64,000 bases of DNA from Bacillus cereus G9842. GTDB lineage: Bacteria > Bacillota > Bacilli > Bacillales > Bacillaceae_G. The stretch is taken from positions 639,501 through 703,500 of the forward strand of contig NC_011772.1 of the NCBI RefSeq assembly GCF_000021305.1. Direction: 5' to 3'. Shown in pieces: positions 1 to 8,277 of the stretch; the stretch's first letter is position 1, and each line of letters opens with the position of its first letter. A program made the position numbers and the translations under genes. Below the pieces are notes generated by a model that saw nothing but the letters and a program-made list of their open reading frames with translations, was not told where the DNA came from and did not search any database.

Positions 1-209
1 ATACGTTTACGATCGAAACTGAAATTGGTAGAAGTGAAGCTTTATCCAAACCAGTTGAAAGTGTTCATTTGCAATATAAAATTAAAGCGGAAAACATTAC
101 AGAAGAGCAGTTGGACAAAGCATTGCAGCTTGCAGTGAAAAATTGTACGATTGTTCAATCTGTAAAAGATAGTATAAAGGTTACGGAAACAATTGAACTA
201 ATAAAATGA
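1..209 (+). CDS. OsmC-like family protein, C-terminal fragment
   Basis: The window opens inside this gene; the reading frame starts at base 3 and ends at TGA 207-209, giving the last 68 residues. The end contains a conserved-looking cysteine in AVKNCTIVQSVKDS followed by a beta strand rich in charged residues, which resembles the second-cysteine region of the OsmC/Ohr-like fold (small proteins linked to peroxide detoxification). The N-terminal half is outside the window, so the subfamily cannot be assigned. A strong hairpin terminator follows the stop directly. Confidence 0.6.
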   Translation, partial: TFTIETEIGRSEALSKPVESVHLQYKIKAENITEEQLDKALQLAVKNCTIVQSVKDSIKVTETIELIK

Positions 210-253
210 AACATAAAAACGTGAGAGCCGTATTCTCACGTTTTTATGTTTTT
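209..253 (+). terminator. Rho-independent terminator after the OsmC-like gene
   Basis: Perfect 18-bp arms (209-226 and 234-251) around a 7-base loop, with a T-rich distal arm. It ends just upstream of the HIT gene's ribosome binding site. Confidence 0.9.
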
Positions 254-272
254 AGAAAGAGGGGAAAGTGTA

Positions 273-707
273 GTGGACTGTTTAGGTTGTAAATTAGCAA
301 ACGAAGAGGAAAAAATATATAAAGTATATGAAGATGATTATGTAACTTGCTTTTTAGATCATGCGCCTTTCTACCCAGGACATACTTTAATTGTGCCAAA
401 GCAACATGTTGTAGAAGTAGAAGAATTAGATGACGTTGTAGCAAGATCAATTATGGATGCTTCTAAGCTGATTGCAAAAGCGATTAAGGCATTATATAAA
501 CCAGATGGAATTACAGTTTGTCAAAATGGTGGAGTATTTAACGAGTTAACACATTACCATATGCATGTCGTACCAAGATATAAAGAGCGTTCGTTTGCTG
601 AGTTTTATACGGTGCAACCGGAGGAAAAGAAGAATCATAACTTTGAAGAGACAAAGAATTTGTTAAAAGAAGCGATAGAGCAAATACTGCATATTGAAAA
701 GGTGTAA
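273..707 (+). CDS. HIT family nucleotide-binding hydrolase
   Basis: A 144-residue histidine triad protein. HIT enzymes hydrolyse or transfer nucleoside monophosphates from phosphoramidate or dinucleoside polyphosphate substrates; the substrate here is unknown. The signature triad is visible near the C-terminus as HYHMHVVPRY (H-x-H-x-H), and an N-terminal CLGCK motif resembles the Cys pair found in many bacterial HIT proteins. I chose GTG 273 because AGAGGGG (258-264) lies 8 bases before it. The in-frame ATG at 246 lies inside the preceding terminator. The gene is monocistronic, with terminators on both sides. Confidence 0.9.
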   Translation: MDCLGCKLANEEEKIYKVYEDDYVTCFLDHAPFYPGHTLIVPKQHVVEVEELDDVVARSIMDASKLIAKAIKALYKPDGITVCQNGGVFNELTHYHMHVVPRYKERSFAEFYTVQPEEKKNHNFEETKNLLKEAIEQILHIEKV

Positions 708-749
708 AAGAATTTTTCTTAGAGATACAGTCAGGAAAATTCTAATATT

Positions 750-796
750 AAAAAGCCCAATTTCTCAGTTACAATAGAGAAATTGGGCTTTTGTTT
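750..796 (+). terminator. Terminator after the HIT gene
   Basis: Long inverted repeat AAAAGCCCAATTTCTC / GAGAAATTGGGCTTTT with a T-rich tail. Confidence 0.9.
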
Positions 797-886
797 ATTC
801 TATTATTAAATTTTATCTATAAAAAGATTTTGCAGTGTCACAAAGTACAGTGCTCATTCGTTATATAGAGTGAGAGGAGGAATTAT

Positions 887-1444
887 ATGAAAGTTACAAA
901 TAACGATTATGAAAAGATGGAAGAGCTATACGAGTTGTACGAACAAAAAATTTATTATGTAGCGTATTCTATTTTAAATAATATTCAACAGGCTGAAGAT
1001 GCGGTTCAAGAGACGTTTATTACTCTTTATAAGAACTTGGAAAAGCTCCATAGCTTGAGCACTGAAGAGCTTAAACGCTATATTTTGAGGATCGCGAAAA
1101 ACAAGGCGATTGATAGTTACCGGAAAAATAAACGACATGAAACATTTTTAGAAGAATATGAAAGAGAATCAATAGAAGCAGTAGATGAAAATATTGAAGA
1201 GTGGGAAAAACGTAAAATGTCTGAGGTTCAAATTGATACATTGCTAAAAGAGTTAAATGAATCTAACAGACAGGTGTTTAAGTACAAAGTCTTCTATAAC
1301 TTAACGTATCAAGAAATTTCAAGTGTAATGGGGATTACGGAGGCTAATGTCCGCAAGCAGTTTGAACGCGCTCGAAAACGAGTCCAAAATATGATAGGAG
1401 GTATACAACATGACGAATTCAAAGAACTCCAAAGAAATATATGA
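887..1444 (+). CDS. ECF-type RNA polymerase sigma factor
   Basis: A 185-residue sigma-70 family protein with only regions 2 and 4, as in extracytoplasmic-function factors. Region 2 lies at about residues 10-80 (AEDAVQETFITLYKN, the region 2.2 signature). Region 4 is at about 125-172 and includes the helix-turn-helix YQEISSVMGITEANVRKQFERARKR. ATG 887 has a GAGAGGAGG site at 872-880. The gene's last 35 bases overlap the start of the next gene, which has a membrane segment after a cytoplasmic N-terminus. That layout is typical of a sigma/anti-sigma pair. The target promoters and signal are unknown. Confidence 0.9.
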   Translation: MKVTNNDYEKMEELYELYEQKIYYVAYSILNNIQQAEDAVQETFITLYKNLEKLHSLSTEELKRYILRIAKNKAIDSYRKNKRHETFLEEYERESIEAVDENIEEWEKRKMSEVQIDTLLKELNESNRQVFKYKVFYNLTYQEISSVMGITEANVRKQFERARKRVQNMIGGIQHDEFKELQRNI

Positions 1445-2828
1445 ACTTGCTGAAAAAATTGCTTTAGATGATTTTGATAAATCCGAAGAACAACATGAAT
1501 TTTCACATACATATACGCGCAAAAAGAAACTGTTTATGGAGGAAATGAAGCTGAAGGACGAGCGACCACAGAAAAAGAGTAAAAGACATCGTATGTTAAT
1601 CGCTGCTGCCTGCTTATTGATTGGTATGCCGACAACCGTTTTTGGTGCAGTAAAAGTCTATAATATGATTGTTCAAAAACAAAATTATGAAGTAAATGTG
1701 TCGGTAACAAATAAGGACACGAAAAAGGCTGATAAGTGGTATAAGCTGAAAATTGATAAATTACCAGAAAATATGGAAGCAATTGATGACTCTGCTATGA
1801 AATATTCGTTTAAAGATAACTACGCAATGGGTGGATTTTCATTCGCACTTTGGAGAGTAGGGGAGAATTCAGATTTTCCAACTCTGTACTCGAAAAGTTA
1901 TGAAGAAAAAGAGATAAATGGTAAGAAGGCAGTAATTGTCCATAGAGAAACTGGTAATAAAGATTTAATGTTTAATAGAGTGATTTTTCTCTATTTTGAG
2001 GAAGAGGGAATTATGTTACAAAGTTATATTGGAAACGATATAAACGAAGAGCAAATGATAGATGTGTTAGGGAGCATTTCACTTGAGCCCACGTCAAAAG
2101 AAAAGTCATCACATATAAGCGATTATGATAAAAAGTATTTTAGCCAAGAAGGTAAAACAACTAAGGTGATTCCTTTGAAAAAAGATAGCAAACGACTATT
2201 TCATATAGGGCAAAAGGTTCCAGTAACGATATCTATGGATCAGAGCCAAATTGAATATGTGATAGAAAAAGTTGAAACTTTTGATTCAATCAAAGATTTT
2301 AAGCAAGAAAACTTTAATGAAATGGGATTAGGAAGACTAAGCGAGAATCAAGCTTTGGATCAAGCGGGACAATTGATACCATATAGACGGGATGAATATA
2401 AAGTTGGAAATGGTAAAGATTCAATTGATACATTAGTAGAGTCAAAATTAATTCGTCCTAAATTTGTCTACCTGACAACAACAGTGAAAAATATTGGTAA
2501 ACAGGCGACAGAAGAAATCTATATGACTCCATCCATACAAGTGCTTAAAGGTAAAGGTAATGTATGGAATTACGCTGAAAGAGATGGAATTGCGGAAAAA
2601 AATATTATGACGGGCGAAGTCGATTATTTAGAACCTCACGGAGATGGAAAAAGCTTTTACAATATTGGCAGTATCCTACCTGGCCAAACGATGAAAGTTA
2701 ATTTAGGTTATTTTGTGGATGAGGATAAACTAGATTCAATTTTCCTTGATGCTTTCCGTTACAGTGGTTTTAGTGGAACTGAGAATATGAATTCGAAAAA
2801 TCGTTGGTGGTTTGACATTCGTCAATAA
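1410..2828 (+). CDS. Membrane-anchored presumed anti-sigma factor with large extracellular region
   Basis: 472 residues. About 60 charged cytoplasmic residues are followed by one membrane segment at about 62-82 (MLIAAACLLIGMPTTVFGAV), then about 390 residues outside the membrane. The ATG at 1410 has its own AGGAGG site inside the sigma gene and overlaps it by 35 bases, implying translational coupling. The cytoplasmic part would hold the sigma factor and the outer part would sense the signal; this is inferred from context, since I recognise no definite anti-sigma zinc motif. The architecture resembles Bacillus proteins annotated with DUF4179/DUF5643-like domains. Confidence 0.7.
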   Translation: MTNSKNSKEIYELAEKIALDDFDKSEEQHEFSHTYTRKKKLFMEEMKLKDERPQKKSKRHRMLIAAACLLIGMPTTVFGAVKVYNMIVQKQNYEVNVSVTNKDTKKADKWYKLKIDKLPENMEAIDDSAMKYSFKDNYAMGGFSFALWRVGENSDFPTLYSKSYEEKEINGKKAVIVHRETGNKDLMFNRVIFLYFEEEGIMLQSYIGNDINEEQMIDVLGSISLEPTSKEKSSHISDYDKKYFSQEGKTTKVIPLKKDSKRLFHIGQKVPVTISMDQSQIEYVIEKVETFDSIKDFKQENFNEMGLGRLSENQALDQAGQLIPYRRDEYKVGNGKDSIDTLVESKLIRPKFVYLTTTVKNIGKQATEEIYMTPSIQVLKGKGNVWNYAERDGIAEKNIMTGEVDYLEPHGDGKSFYNIGSILPGQTMKVNLGYFVDEDKLDSIFLDAFRYSGFSGTENMNSKNRWWFDIRQ

Positions 2829-2848
2829 TAAAACAATAGGAACAACGG

Positions 2849-2887
2849 GACGAAAAAAGCTGCTTATATTTAGCAGCTTTTTTCGTC
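2849..2887. terminator. Bidirectional terminator between convergent genes
   Basis: Perfect 16-bp arms (2849-2864 and 2872-2887) with A-run and T-run on the two sides serve both the gene ending at 2828 and the minus-strand WYL gene. The right arm contains the last codons of the WYL gene. Confidence 0.85.
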
Positions 2888-3823
2888 TTCATACATATGT
2901 AAAACTTCTTTCGCACGCATAAGTAAACCATCTATCAATTCTTTCGGTTCTAAAATTCGTGCATCTTTTCCAAGTCTATAAAATAAAGGGGTAATAAAGT
3001 TGATTTCGCCTTTATCAATTGTTGAATGTATATATCCTGTCCCGTCTTCGTTTATTACCACGAATTCTTCAAGGTAAGGAACACTTTTACATTGGCGCAC
3101 GCCTTCTGTCGTTAGTAAAACATGTAATTGGGTAGGAATGTGCACTACGTTAGAGCTAGAGGTAAACCATTCTTCTAAATTCATGAACGTACTTTCATTT
3201 TTTTCTGTTGATAATATAGAAAGAATACGATCAACACGATACAGTAATACTTTTTTTCTCCTGAAGTCATAGGATGGTAAGTACCATAGCCCATCATGAG
3301 CGTATACACCGATAGGATGAACATGTTTTGTTTTTATCCCCGATTTAGATTCGTATTGAAAGTGTAAATTTTTATTTTCAATAGCCGCACTTAACACTGC
3401 GTTTAATAGAGGTGTATCAATTGTTCTCTTCGGATTCCAAAAAGCGATATAAGAACGTATTTTATTAACTTTCACTTTCGCATCATGTTGTAGAGAGCTA
3501 TACAGTTTATGCGTAACGGAATTGATTTCTGTGTTAAAAGGTAAGTCTCGATAGTAACTTAAAGATTGAAAAGCAAAAAAGATGGATACCGCTTCTTCTT
3601 CAGTAAATAAAATAGGGGGAATGACTTTATTCGTTAATACTTTATATCCTCCATTACGACCTTGTTCTGCATAAATAGGTAATCCCATATCACTTAAATC
3701 TAAAATGTATCTGTGGACAGTACGAACGGAAATATTAAATTCATCAGCTATTTCTTGAGCTGTAAATGCTTTTTTTGCAGAAGCAAATATAAGAATATCT
3801 AATAAGCGTTTAGCTTTTGACAA
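2870..3823 (-). CDS. HTH and WYL domain transcriptional regulator (YafY-like)
   Basis: 317 residues. An N-terminal helix-turn-helix (FTAQEIADEFNISVRTVHRYILD, about residues 18-40) is followed by a WYL domain (GVYAHDGLWYLPSYDFRRKKVLLYRVDRI), a ligand-sensing module known in YafY/DeoR-like regulators. The TTG start at 3823 is chosen because AAAAGGTGA sits just upstream and the longer frame to 3907 would run across the promoter region. It diverges from the DHFR-like gene, and a near-perfect palindrome between them (3846-3870) could be its operator. The ligand is unknown. Confidence 0.85.
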   Translation of the reverse strand: MSKAKRLLDILIFASAKKAFTAQEIADEFNISVRTVHRYILDLSDMGLPIYAEQGRNGGYKVLTNKVIPPILFTEEEAVSIFFAFQSLSYYRDLPFNTEINSVTHKLYSSLQHDAKVKVNKIRSYIAFWNPKRTIDTPLLNAVLSAAIENKNLHFQYESKSGIKTKHVHPIGVYAHDGLWYLPSYDFRRKKVLLYRVDRILSILSTEKNESTFMNLEEWFTSSSNVVHIPTQLHVLLTTEGVRQCKSVPYLEEFVVINEDGTGYIHSTIDKGEINFITPLFYRLGKDARILEPKELIDGLLMRAKEVLHMYEDEKSC

Positions 3824-3845
3824 ATGTATCACCTTTTTTCTTTTT

Positions 3846-3870
3846 AAACATGACATAAATTGTCGTGTTT
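3846..3870. promoter_or_regulatory. Candidate operator between WYL regulator and DHFR-like gene
   Basis: AAACATGACA / TGTCGTGTTT: 10-bp arms with one mismatch around a 5-base centre, in the divergent promoter region. Binding by the adjacent regulator is inferred. Confidence 0.5.
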
Positions 3871-3931
3871 TATTGTTAGTATATTGTTTACAGCATAATG
3901 TTATCAAGATGAGATGTAAGGAGGAAAAAAT

Positions 3932-4453
3932 ATGTCACGTGAAATAGTTTTATTTATAGCCGCTAGCTTGGATGGATATATTGCGAAAGAAGATGATGAT
4001 TTACAGTGGTTAATGGAAACCGAAGGAGAGGGAGATAACGGTTATACAGAAATGTACGAAACGATTGATACAATAATTATGGGAAAAAGAACGTACGATT
4101 ATGTAGTAGAGCATATGGAAACATTCCCGTATTTAGATAAAAAATGTTATGTTTTTTCTAACTCACAAAAAGGTTCAAATGAACACGTGGATTTTGTAAA
4201 TGAAGAGGTAGTGGAGTTTACGAAAAGGTTGAAAGAGCAAGAAGGATCTAAAATATGGATGGTCGGTGGAGGGAGTCTACTGAGAGAGTTCTTTAAGAAT
4301 AATTTAATTGATGAATATGTTGTTACAATTACACCGCATATATTAGGTTCTGGAGTTCCGTTATTTCAAGACAAGAATCCAGAAATTAATTTAACTTTAA
4401 CGGATACGAAACGTTTTGGGCAATTTGTAAATTTATATTATAAAGTAAAATGA
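3932..4453 (+). CDS. Dihydrofolate reductase / RibD C-terminal domain family protein
   Basis: 173 residues with the DHFR-like fold: N-terminal strand IVLFIAASLDGYIA, the TIIMGKRTYDYV segment, the MVGGGSLLREFF nucleotide-binding loop and a C-terminal HILGSGVPLFQD block. This pattern is that of the RibD-C-like group (B. subtilis YyaP/YwjB type). These proteins bind NADPH, but their physiological substrate is generally unknown, so I do not call it a true folate reductase. AAGGAGG precedes ATG 3932. Its stop codon touches the left end of a bcr1 element. Confidence 0.85.
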   Translation: MSREIVLFIAASLDGYIAKEDDDLQWLMETEGEGDNGYTEMYETIDTIIMGKRTYDYVVEHMETFPYLDKKCYVFSNSQKGSNEHVDFVNEEVVEFTKRLKEQEGSKIWMVGGGSLLREFFKNNLIDEYVVTITPHILGSGVPLFQDKNPEINLTLTDTKRFGQFVNLYYKVK

Positions 4454-4609
4454 TAAAGTGAAACTTTAATCAGTGGGGGTTTTGTTCATCTCCCACTGAT
4501 TATTAGTTGAACCAATCGGGCTTTTACGGGCAGTTGATCCCCCACCTAACTTCTTTGCTTCCGCTGAATTTTGATGTAGGGGTCTTACTGCCCGTTAATG
4601 CGGGATAAA
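4453..4609 (+). repeat. bcr1-type repeat, full-length copy
   Basis: 157 bases including the flanks, bounded by ATAAA at 4453-4457 and ATAAA at 4605-4609. The left end reads GTGAAACTTTAATCAGTGGG and the right end TACTGCCCGTTAATGCGGG. Several shorter relatives in this window share one or both ends (20986, 32289, 33972, 50250). Length, flanking pentamer and multiplicity match my knowledge of bcr1, an approximately 155-bp element restricted to the B. cereus group. It contains internal GC-rich inverted repeats and no gene. Confidence 0.8.
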
Positions 4610-4638
4610 AAACACGACTATTGATGATAGTCGTGTTT
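4604..4638 (-). terminator. Terminator of the two-component operon
   Basis: 12-bp perfect arms (4610-4621 and 4627-4638) containing the histidine kinase stop codon. On the minus strand the hairpin is followed by a T-run that merges with the boundary pentamer of the bcr1 copy. Confidence 0.8.
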
Positions 4639-6012
4639 CTTTATGGATGGTAATGAAACTATAAAGCAAGACCCGTAATCGACTTCGCTCGTTACAGTAA
4701 TATTTCCGCCGTGTAGTTCTACAATTTCCTTCACGATAGAGAGTCCTAAACCAGTTCCGCCTGTAGATCGTGATCTTGCTTTATCGACACGGTAAAAGCG
4801 GTCAAAAATGTGAGGGAGGTCTTCAGGTGGAATACCTTCGCCTTCATCTTCAATTGTAATGGAGATACGTTTATGTTCGTCTGTAATAGAAATGTTTATA
4901 TGAGAATGTTCTTTTGAATGTCTATAAGCGTTATTTAAAATGTTCACTATCACTTGTTCGAATCGCTGTTCATCTAAGTTTACTAGCAATGTAGGAGAAC
5001 AAGAGAAAGAAACTTTAATGTATCTTTCTTTATACATGGCGTTTACTTTTTCAGCTATGCGAGTAAGGAAGGTGTGTAAATGCACTTCCTTTACTTGAAT
5101 AGAAAAGCTATGTTGTTCTATTTGTGCAAGTGAAAATAAATCTTGAACTAAGTTTGTAATGTAATCAGACTCGTCTTTTATAATTGATAAATATCGCAAA
5201 CGTTGTTCAGGAGGGGTGCTTTCTTTTAAAGCAATGTCAGCATAACCTCGTACGTATGTTAACGGTGTTCGTAATTCGTGAGCAACACTTGCTAGAAATT
5301 CACTTCGCTCTGTTTTCATATAATGTAAATCATTTGCGAGCGTTTGAATAGATGATGCTAGTTCACCAATTTCATCATTTCGAGTAGTCGTTAATGAAAC
5401 GGACAAATCGCCTTTACTCATTTTTTCAGTTGCATGTTTCATGTGTAACAATGGCTTTGTTAATAAACGTGATAATAGGAAAATTGTGATGACTGTGAGT
5501 AGAAACGTGATGGCACCAGCAATAATGAATTGTTTCGTTAATCCATTAACCAACTTTTCAATTGATTCTGTTCCAAGAAACATGTACACATAGCCTTCAT
5601 GTTTTCCATCGACTACAATAGGGCTAACTGTACATATATAATTAGATGTTTTCCAATGATTTTCTATAATCGCTCCATTATGGTCTGTTCGAGTTTGCAT
5701 TTTACTAATATGATTGTTTATAGTCGTGTTTATTTCGTTAGATTTAGCTAGTATTTCTTTATTTGTATTTGTAATAACGACAGTTGTTTCAGCTTCAGAT
5801 TCCATTAGTGCTACGTGAGAGATTGTTTGCTTATCATAATATTTTTCAAGTACATCACGATGACTGTTTCCACGTTTTAATAAAGCAGTCATTTCTTCAT
5901 TTACTCTAGTGTTTACGAGACTATAATAGAGCAATACAAATAGAACACTTTCAATTAAAAGTGTGACAATTAAAAAATAAAATCCGAATTGAATAGAGAT
6001 TCGTTTCATCAC
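4618..6012 (-). CDS. Sensor histidine kinase
   Basis: 464 residues. Two membrane segments (about 9-29 and 160-182) enclose an extracellular sensor of about 130 residues. HAMP follows (about 183-236), then the phosphoacceptor helix (SVAHELRTPLTYVRGY, His in HELRTP) and a catalytic domain with N box NILNNAYRHS, G1 DEGEGIPPED, F box FDRFYR and G2 GGTGLGLSIV. All catalytic motifs are intact. It starts 8 bases after the response regulator stop, so the two are one operon. The signal is unknown; the divergent lipoprotein gene may be linked to it. Confidence 0.93.
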   Translation of the reverse strand: MMKRISIQFGFYFLIVTLLIESVLFVLLYYSLVNTRVNEEMTALLKRGNSHRDVLEKYYDKQTISHVALMESEAETTVVITNTNKEILAKSNEINTTINNHISKMQTRTDHNGAIIENHWKTSNYICTVSPIVVDGKHEGYVYMFLGTESIEKLVNGLTKQFIIAGAITFLLTVITIFLLSRLLTKPLLHMKHATEKMSKGDLSVSLTTTRNDEIGELASSIQTLANDLHYMKTERSEFLASVAHELRTPLTYVRGYADIALKESTPPEQRLRYLSIIKDESDYITNLVQDLFSLAQIEQHSFSIQVKEVHLHTFLTRIAEKVNAMYKERYIKVSFSCSPTLLVNLDEQRFEQVIVNILNNAYRHSKEHSHINISITDEHKRISITIEDEGEGIPPEDLPHIFDRFYRVDKARSRSTGGTGLGLSIVKEIVELHGGNITVTSEVDYGSCFIVSLPSIKKHDYHQ

Positions 6013-6020
6013 TTTGCTCC

Positions 6021-6698
6021 TTAATGTTCGGTATCAATCCATCGATAACCTACTCCATACACGGTTTTTAAATGATGATCAATAGGGAAATTTGCTTTTC
6101 GCAATTTATCACGCAAATTACGAATATGTGAATCGACTGTGCGATCTTCTGTATTTGTGTTTAATCCCCAAATTCGTTCAATGAGCTGATCACGGCTTAA
6201 TACATAATTCACATGGCGTAAAAATAACCCGAGTAAAGAGAATTCGATCGGTGTGAGAAGAAGTTCTTCATTATGTACAGAAGCGAAGTGTTTTGTTTCA
6301 TCCCATACAATACCGTGATATTGGATTTGTTTATGTTCATTTGTACGTCTTAAAACGGCTTCAATTCTTGCGAAAAGTTCTTCTTCATGGAAAGGTTTCG
6401 TTACGTAATCATCCGCTCCGAGTTTTAATCCTTGGATGACATCTACTGTTTGATCACGAGCGGTAACCATAATAATAGGAACGTTACTAAATGAACGGAT
6501 TCTTTTGCACGTTTCCCATCCGTCCATCTTTGGCATCATAATATCGAGTAAAACAAATTTAAAGTTTCGATTTTCTATATGTAAAATAGCTTCTTCTCCG
6601 GAAGTCGCACATACGCAGTTATATCCAATTGGAGTAAGATAAAGCGTTAATAATTCAAGCATTCTCGGTTCATCGTCTACGAGCAGTATATCAATCAT
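6021..6698 (-). CDS. OmpR/PhoB-family response regulator
   Basis: 225 residues. The receiver domain holds the acidic pocket DDEP, the phosphoacceptor Asp in VLLDIMMPKMDG, and the conserved Thr (MVTA) and Lys (VTKPF). The C-terminal winged helix is at about 128-223 (LLTPIEFSLLGLFLRH, EDRTVDSHIRNLRDKLRK, VYGVGYRW). The frame is open up to 6848, but I chose ATG 6698 because GGAGGG lies just before it and MIDILLVDDEP is the normal start of this family. It is the first gene of the operon with the histidine kinase. Confidence 0.93.
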   Translation of the reverse strand: MIDILLVDDEPRMLELLTLYLTPIGYNCVCATSGEEAILHIENRNFKFVLLDIMMPKMDGWETCKRIRSFSNVPIIMVTARDQTVDVIQGLKLGADDYVTKPFHEEELFARIEAVLRRTNEHKQIQYHGIVWDETKHFASVHNEELLLTPIEFSLLGLFLRHVNYVLSRDQLIERIWGLNTNTEDRTVDSHIRNLRDKLRKANFPIDHHLKTVYGVGYRWIDTEH

Positions 6699-6748
6699 AG
6701 AGAGCCCTCCATATTTATAATCGTTACTTAAAGTGTAATGCAAAATCA

Positions 6749-6792
6749 TGAAGAAATGGTGCAGATTATGATGTGTCTGCATAATTTCTTCA
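6749..6792. promoter_or_regulatory. Long imperfect palindrome between response regulator and lipoprotein genes
   Basis: Left arm GAAGAAATGGTGCAGA (6750-6765) and right arm TCTGCATAATTTCTTC (6776-6791) pair at 14 of 16 positions around a 10-base spacer; one more pair extends outwards. It lies between divergent promoters and could be a regulator site or a leader hairpin. Confidence 0.5.
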
Positions 6793-6873
6793 GAATTGCT
6801 TGTTATTGTGGAGTTGAAATTACATTTTAGGTAATCATATTGGCTCAAAAATGATTAATACGGAGGCGGTATA

Positions 6874-8121
6874 GTGAAAAAAATGACCCGAATTTTTGGG
6901 ATAACAATAATTACAGCAGTTGGTCTTGCTGCATGTGGGCAAACGAATACAGACCATAAAAATCATGAATCTACAAAAGAGAAGAAAACAGAGCAAAAGG
7001 AAATGAAAATGAATCAGGAAGTAACCGCGCCAAAAGAAATGAACGAAGGGGCATCGAATGATTTATTAACGACAAGTCTAAAAAATGTAACGAGGTTAAA
7101 TACAAATGCCCCCCTAAAAATGGCAGTGTTAACTTCGCAAACGATATGGCCAGCAACCCATAAAGAGAACCAGCCAGGTGCTGTTATTTTAGTACCAGCA
7201 AGCGAGTGGCAATTAGGTATTGCGAGTGCAGACCTTATTCATCATCCGAATAACGGGCCGATTTTATTTATAGAAAAAGAAAAGATACCGGAAATGACGT
7301 TAAAAGAAATAAAACGATTAAATCCAATCGGAACGAAAGAGGGAACACAAATTATGGTGATGGGAGATGTAGGTACTAGCGCGCTTGAACAATTGAAAGG
7401 TTATAAAGTAAAACAAATAAAAGAAACGGACCCAGCTATATTTGCGAAGGATGTTGATAAGGAGTATGCCGATATAACAGGAAGCTACCCAAATAGTGTT
7501 ATTATCGGTTCGTCTGCAGAAGAAGGACGTTTATATACAACACCCGCTGTAAATTGGATTTCTCATATGCCGGAACCACTACTCTATACAGAAAAGAATA
7601 AAGTGCCAGAAGCGACAATAGAGGCATTAAAAATGAGAAAAGATAAAGCAAATATATATGTATTAGGGCCAGAAAAAATTGTTTCAAAAGAAGTAGAAAA
7701 AGAGTTAAGCAAATACGGGAAAGTAACGCGTATTAGTGGAGAGACCCCTACAGAAAACTCGATTGCGTTCGCTAAATTTAAAGATGAAAAAACAAAATTT
7801 GGCTGGGGATTCACAAAACCTGGTCACGGTTTATCATTTGTTTCAAGCAAAACACCAGATTTAGCAGTTGCTGGAGCACCTTTTTCACATATGGGTAAAC
7901 ACGCACCTGTTGTCTTGTTAGAAGAAGGGAAAGCTTCACAACCAGTGTATGACTTCCTTGCTACTATTCAGCCGAAGTTTAAAGATGATCCAACACTTGG
8001 ACCATATAATCATGGCTTCTTATTAGGAAGTACGAGTGATATTTCATTTGAAACACAAGGAATACTAGATGAGAGGTTAGAAATTGTTCAGGAAAGTGGT
8101 CAAGGACACGGTGGACATTAA
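6874..8121 (+). CDS. Lipoprotein with cell-wall-binding repeat 2-like domain
   Basis: 415 residues. A lipoprotein signal peptide ends in a VGLAAC lipobox (Cys 21), followed by a Lys/Glu-rich linker. The rest shows two or more repeats of the CWB2 kind: PGAVILVPASEW, ADLIHHPNNGPILF and NIYVLGPEKIV with TRISGETPTENSIAFAKF, which resemble the pfam04122 pattern. CWB2 domains usually attach proteins to wall polymers; here the protein is also lipid anchored. The GTG start at 6874 follows CGGAGGCGG. It diverges from the two-component operon, which suggests but does not prove regulation by it. Confidence 0.75.
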   Translation: MKKMTRIFGITIITAVGLAACGQTNTDHKNHESTKEKKTEQKEMKMNQEVTAPKEMNEGASNDLLTTSLKNVTRLNTNAPLKMAVLTSQTIWPATHKENQPGAVILVPASEWQLGIASADLIHHPNNGPILFIEKEKIPEMTLKEIKRLNPIGTKEGTQIMVMGDVGTSALEQLKGYKVKQIKETDPAIFAKDVDKEYADITGSYPNSVIIGSSAEEGRLYTTPAVNWISHMPEPLLYTEKNKVPEATIEALKMRKDKANIYVLGPEKIVSKEVEKELSKYGKVTRISGETPTENSIAFAKFKDEKTKFGWGFTKPGHGLSFVSSKTPDLAVAGAPFSHMGKHAPVVLLEEGKASQPVYDFLATIQPKFKDDPTLGPYNHGFLLGSTSDISFETQGILDERLEIVQESGQGHGGH

Positions 8122-8130
8122 TAAAGTGAG

Positions 8131-8161
8131 TAAAGGCGCTGCTAAGGTAGCGTCTTTTTCT
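8131..8161 (+). terminator. Terminator after the lipoprotein gene
   Basis: AAAGGCGCT / AGCGTCTTT stem (one G-T pair) followed by a T-run. Confidence 0.75.
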
Positions 8162-8277
8162 TTAGGAAACTTTTACATAGCAAAAAATCTTCTACTCGTT
8201 ATATAATAGCTTTCGTGCAGTCGGCTAGATTTTCTTATGGAGAAAATCAAATTATAAAGGAGTAGAGGAGTGGTATT

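Noticed and set aside
246..272. N-terminal extension of the HIT protein to ATG 246
   Set aside because: That start lies inside the terminator of the upstream gene; GTG 273 has a proper ribosome binding site.
6699..6848. 50-codon N-terminal extension of the response regulator
   Set aside because: It would read through the intergenic inverted repeat, and ATG 6698 has GGAGGG and matches the family start.
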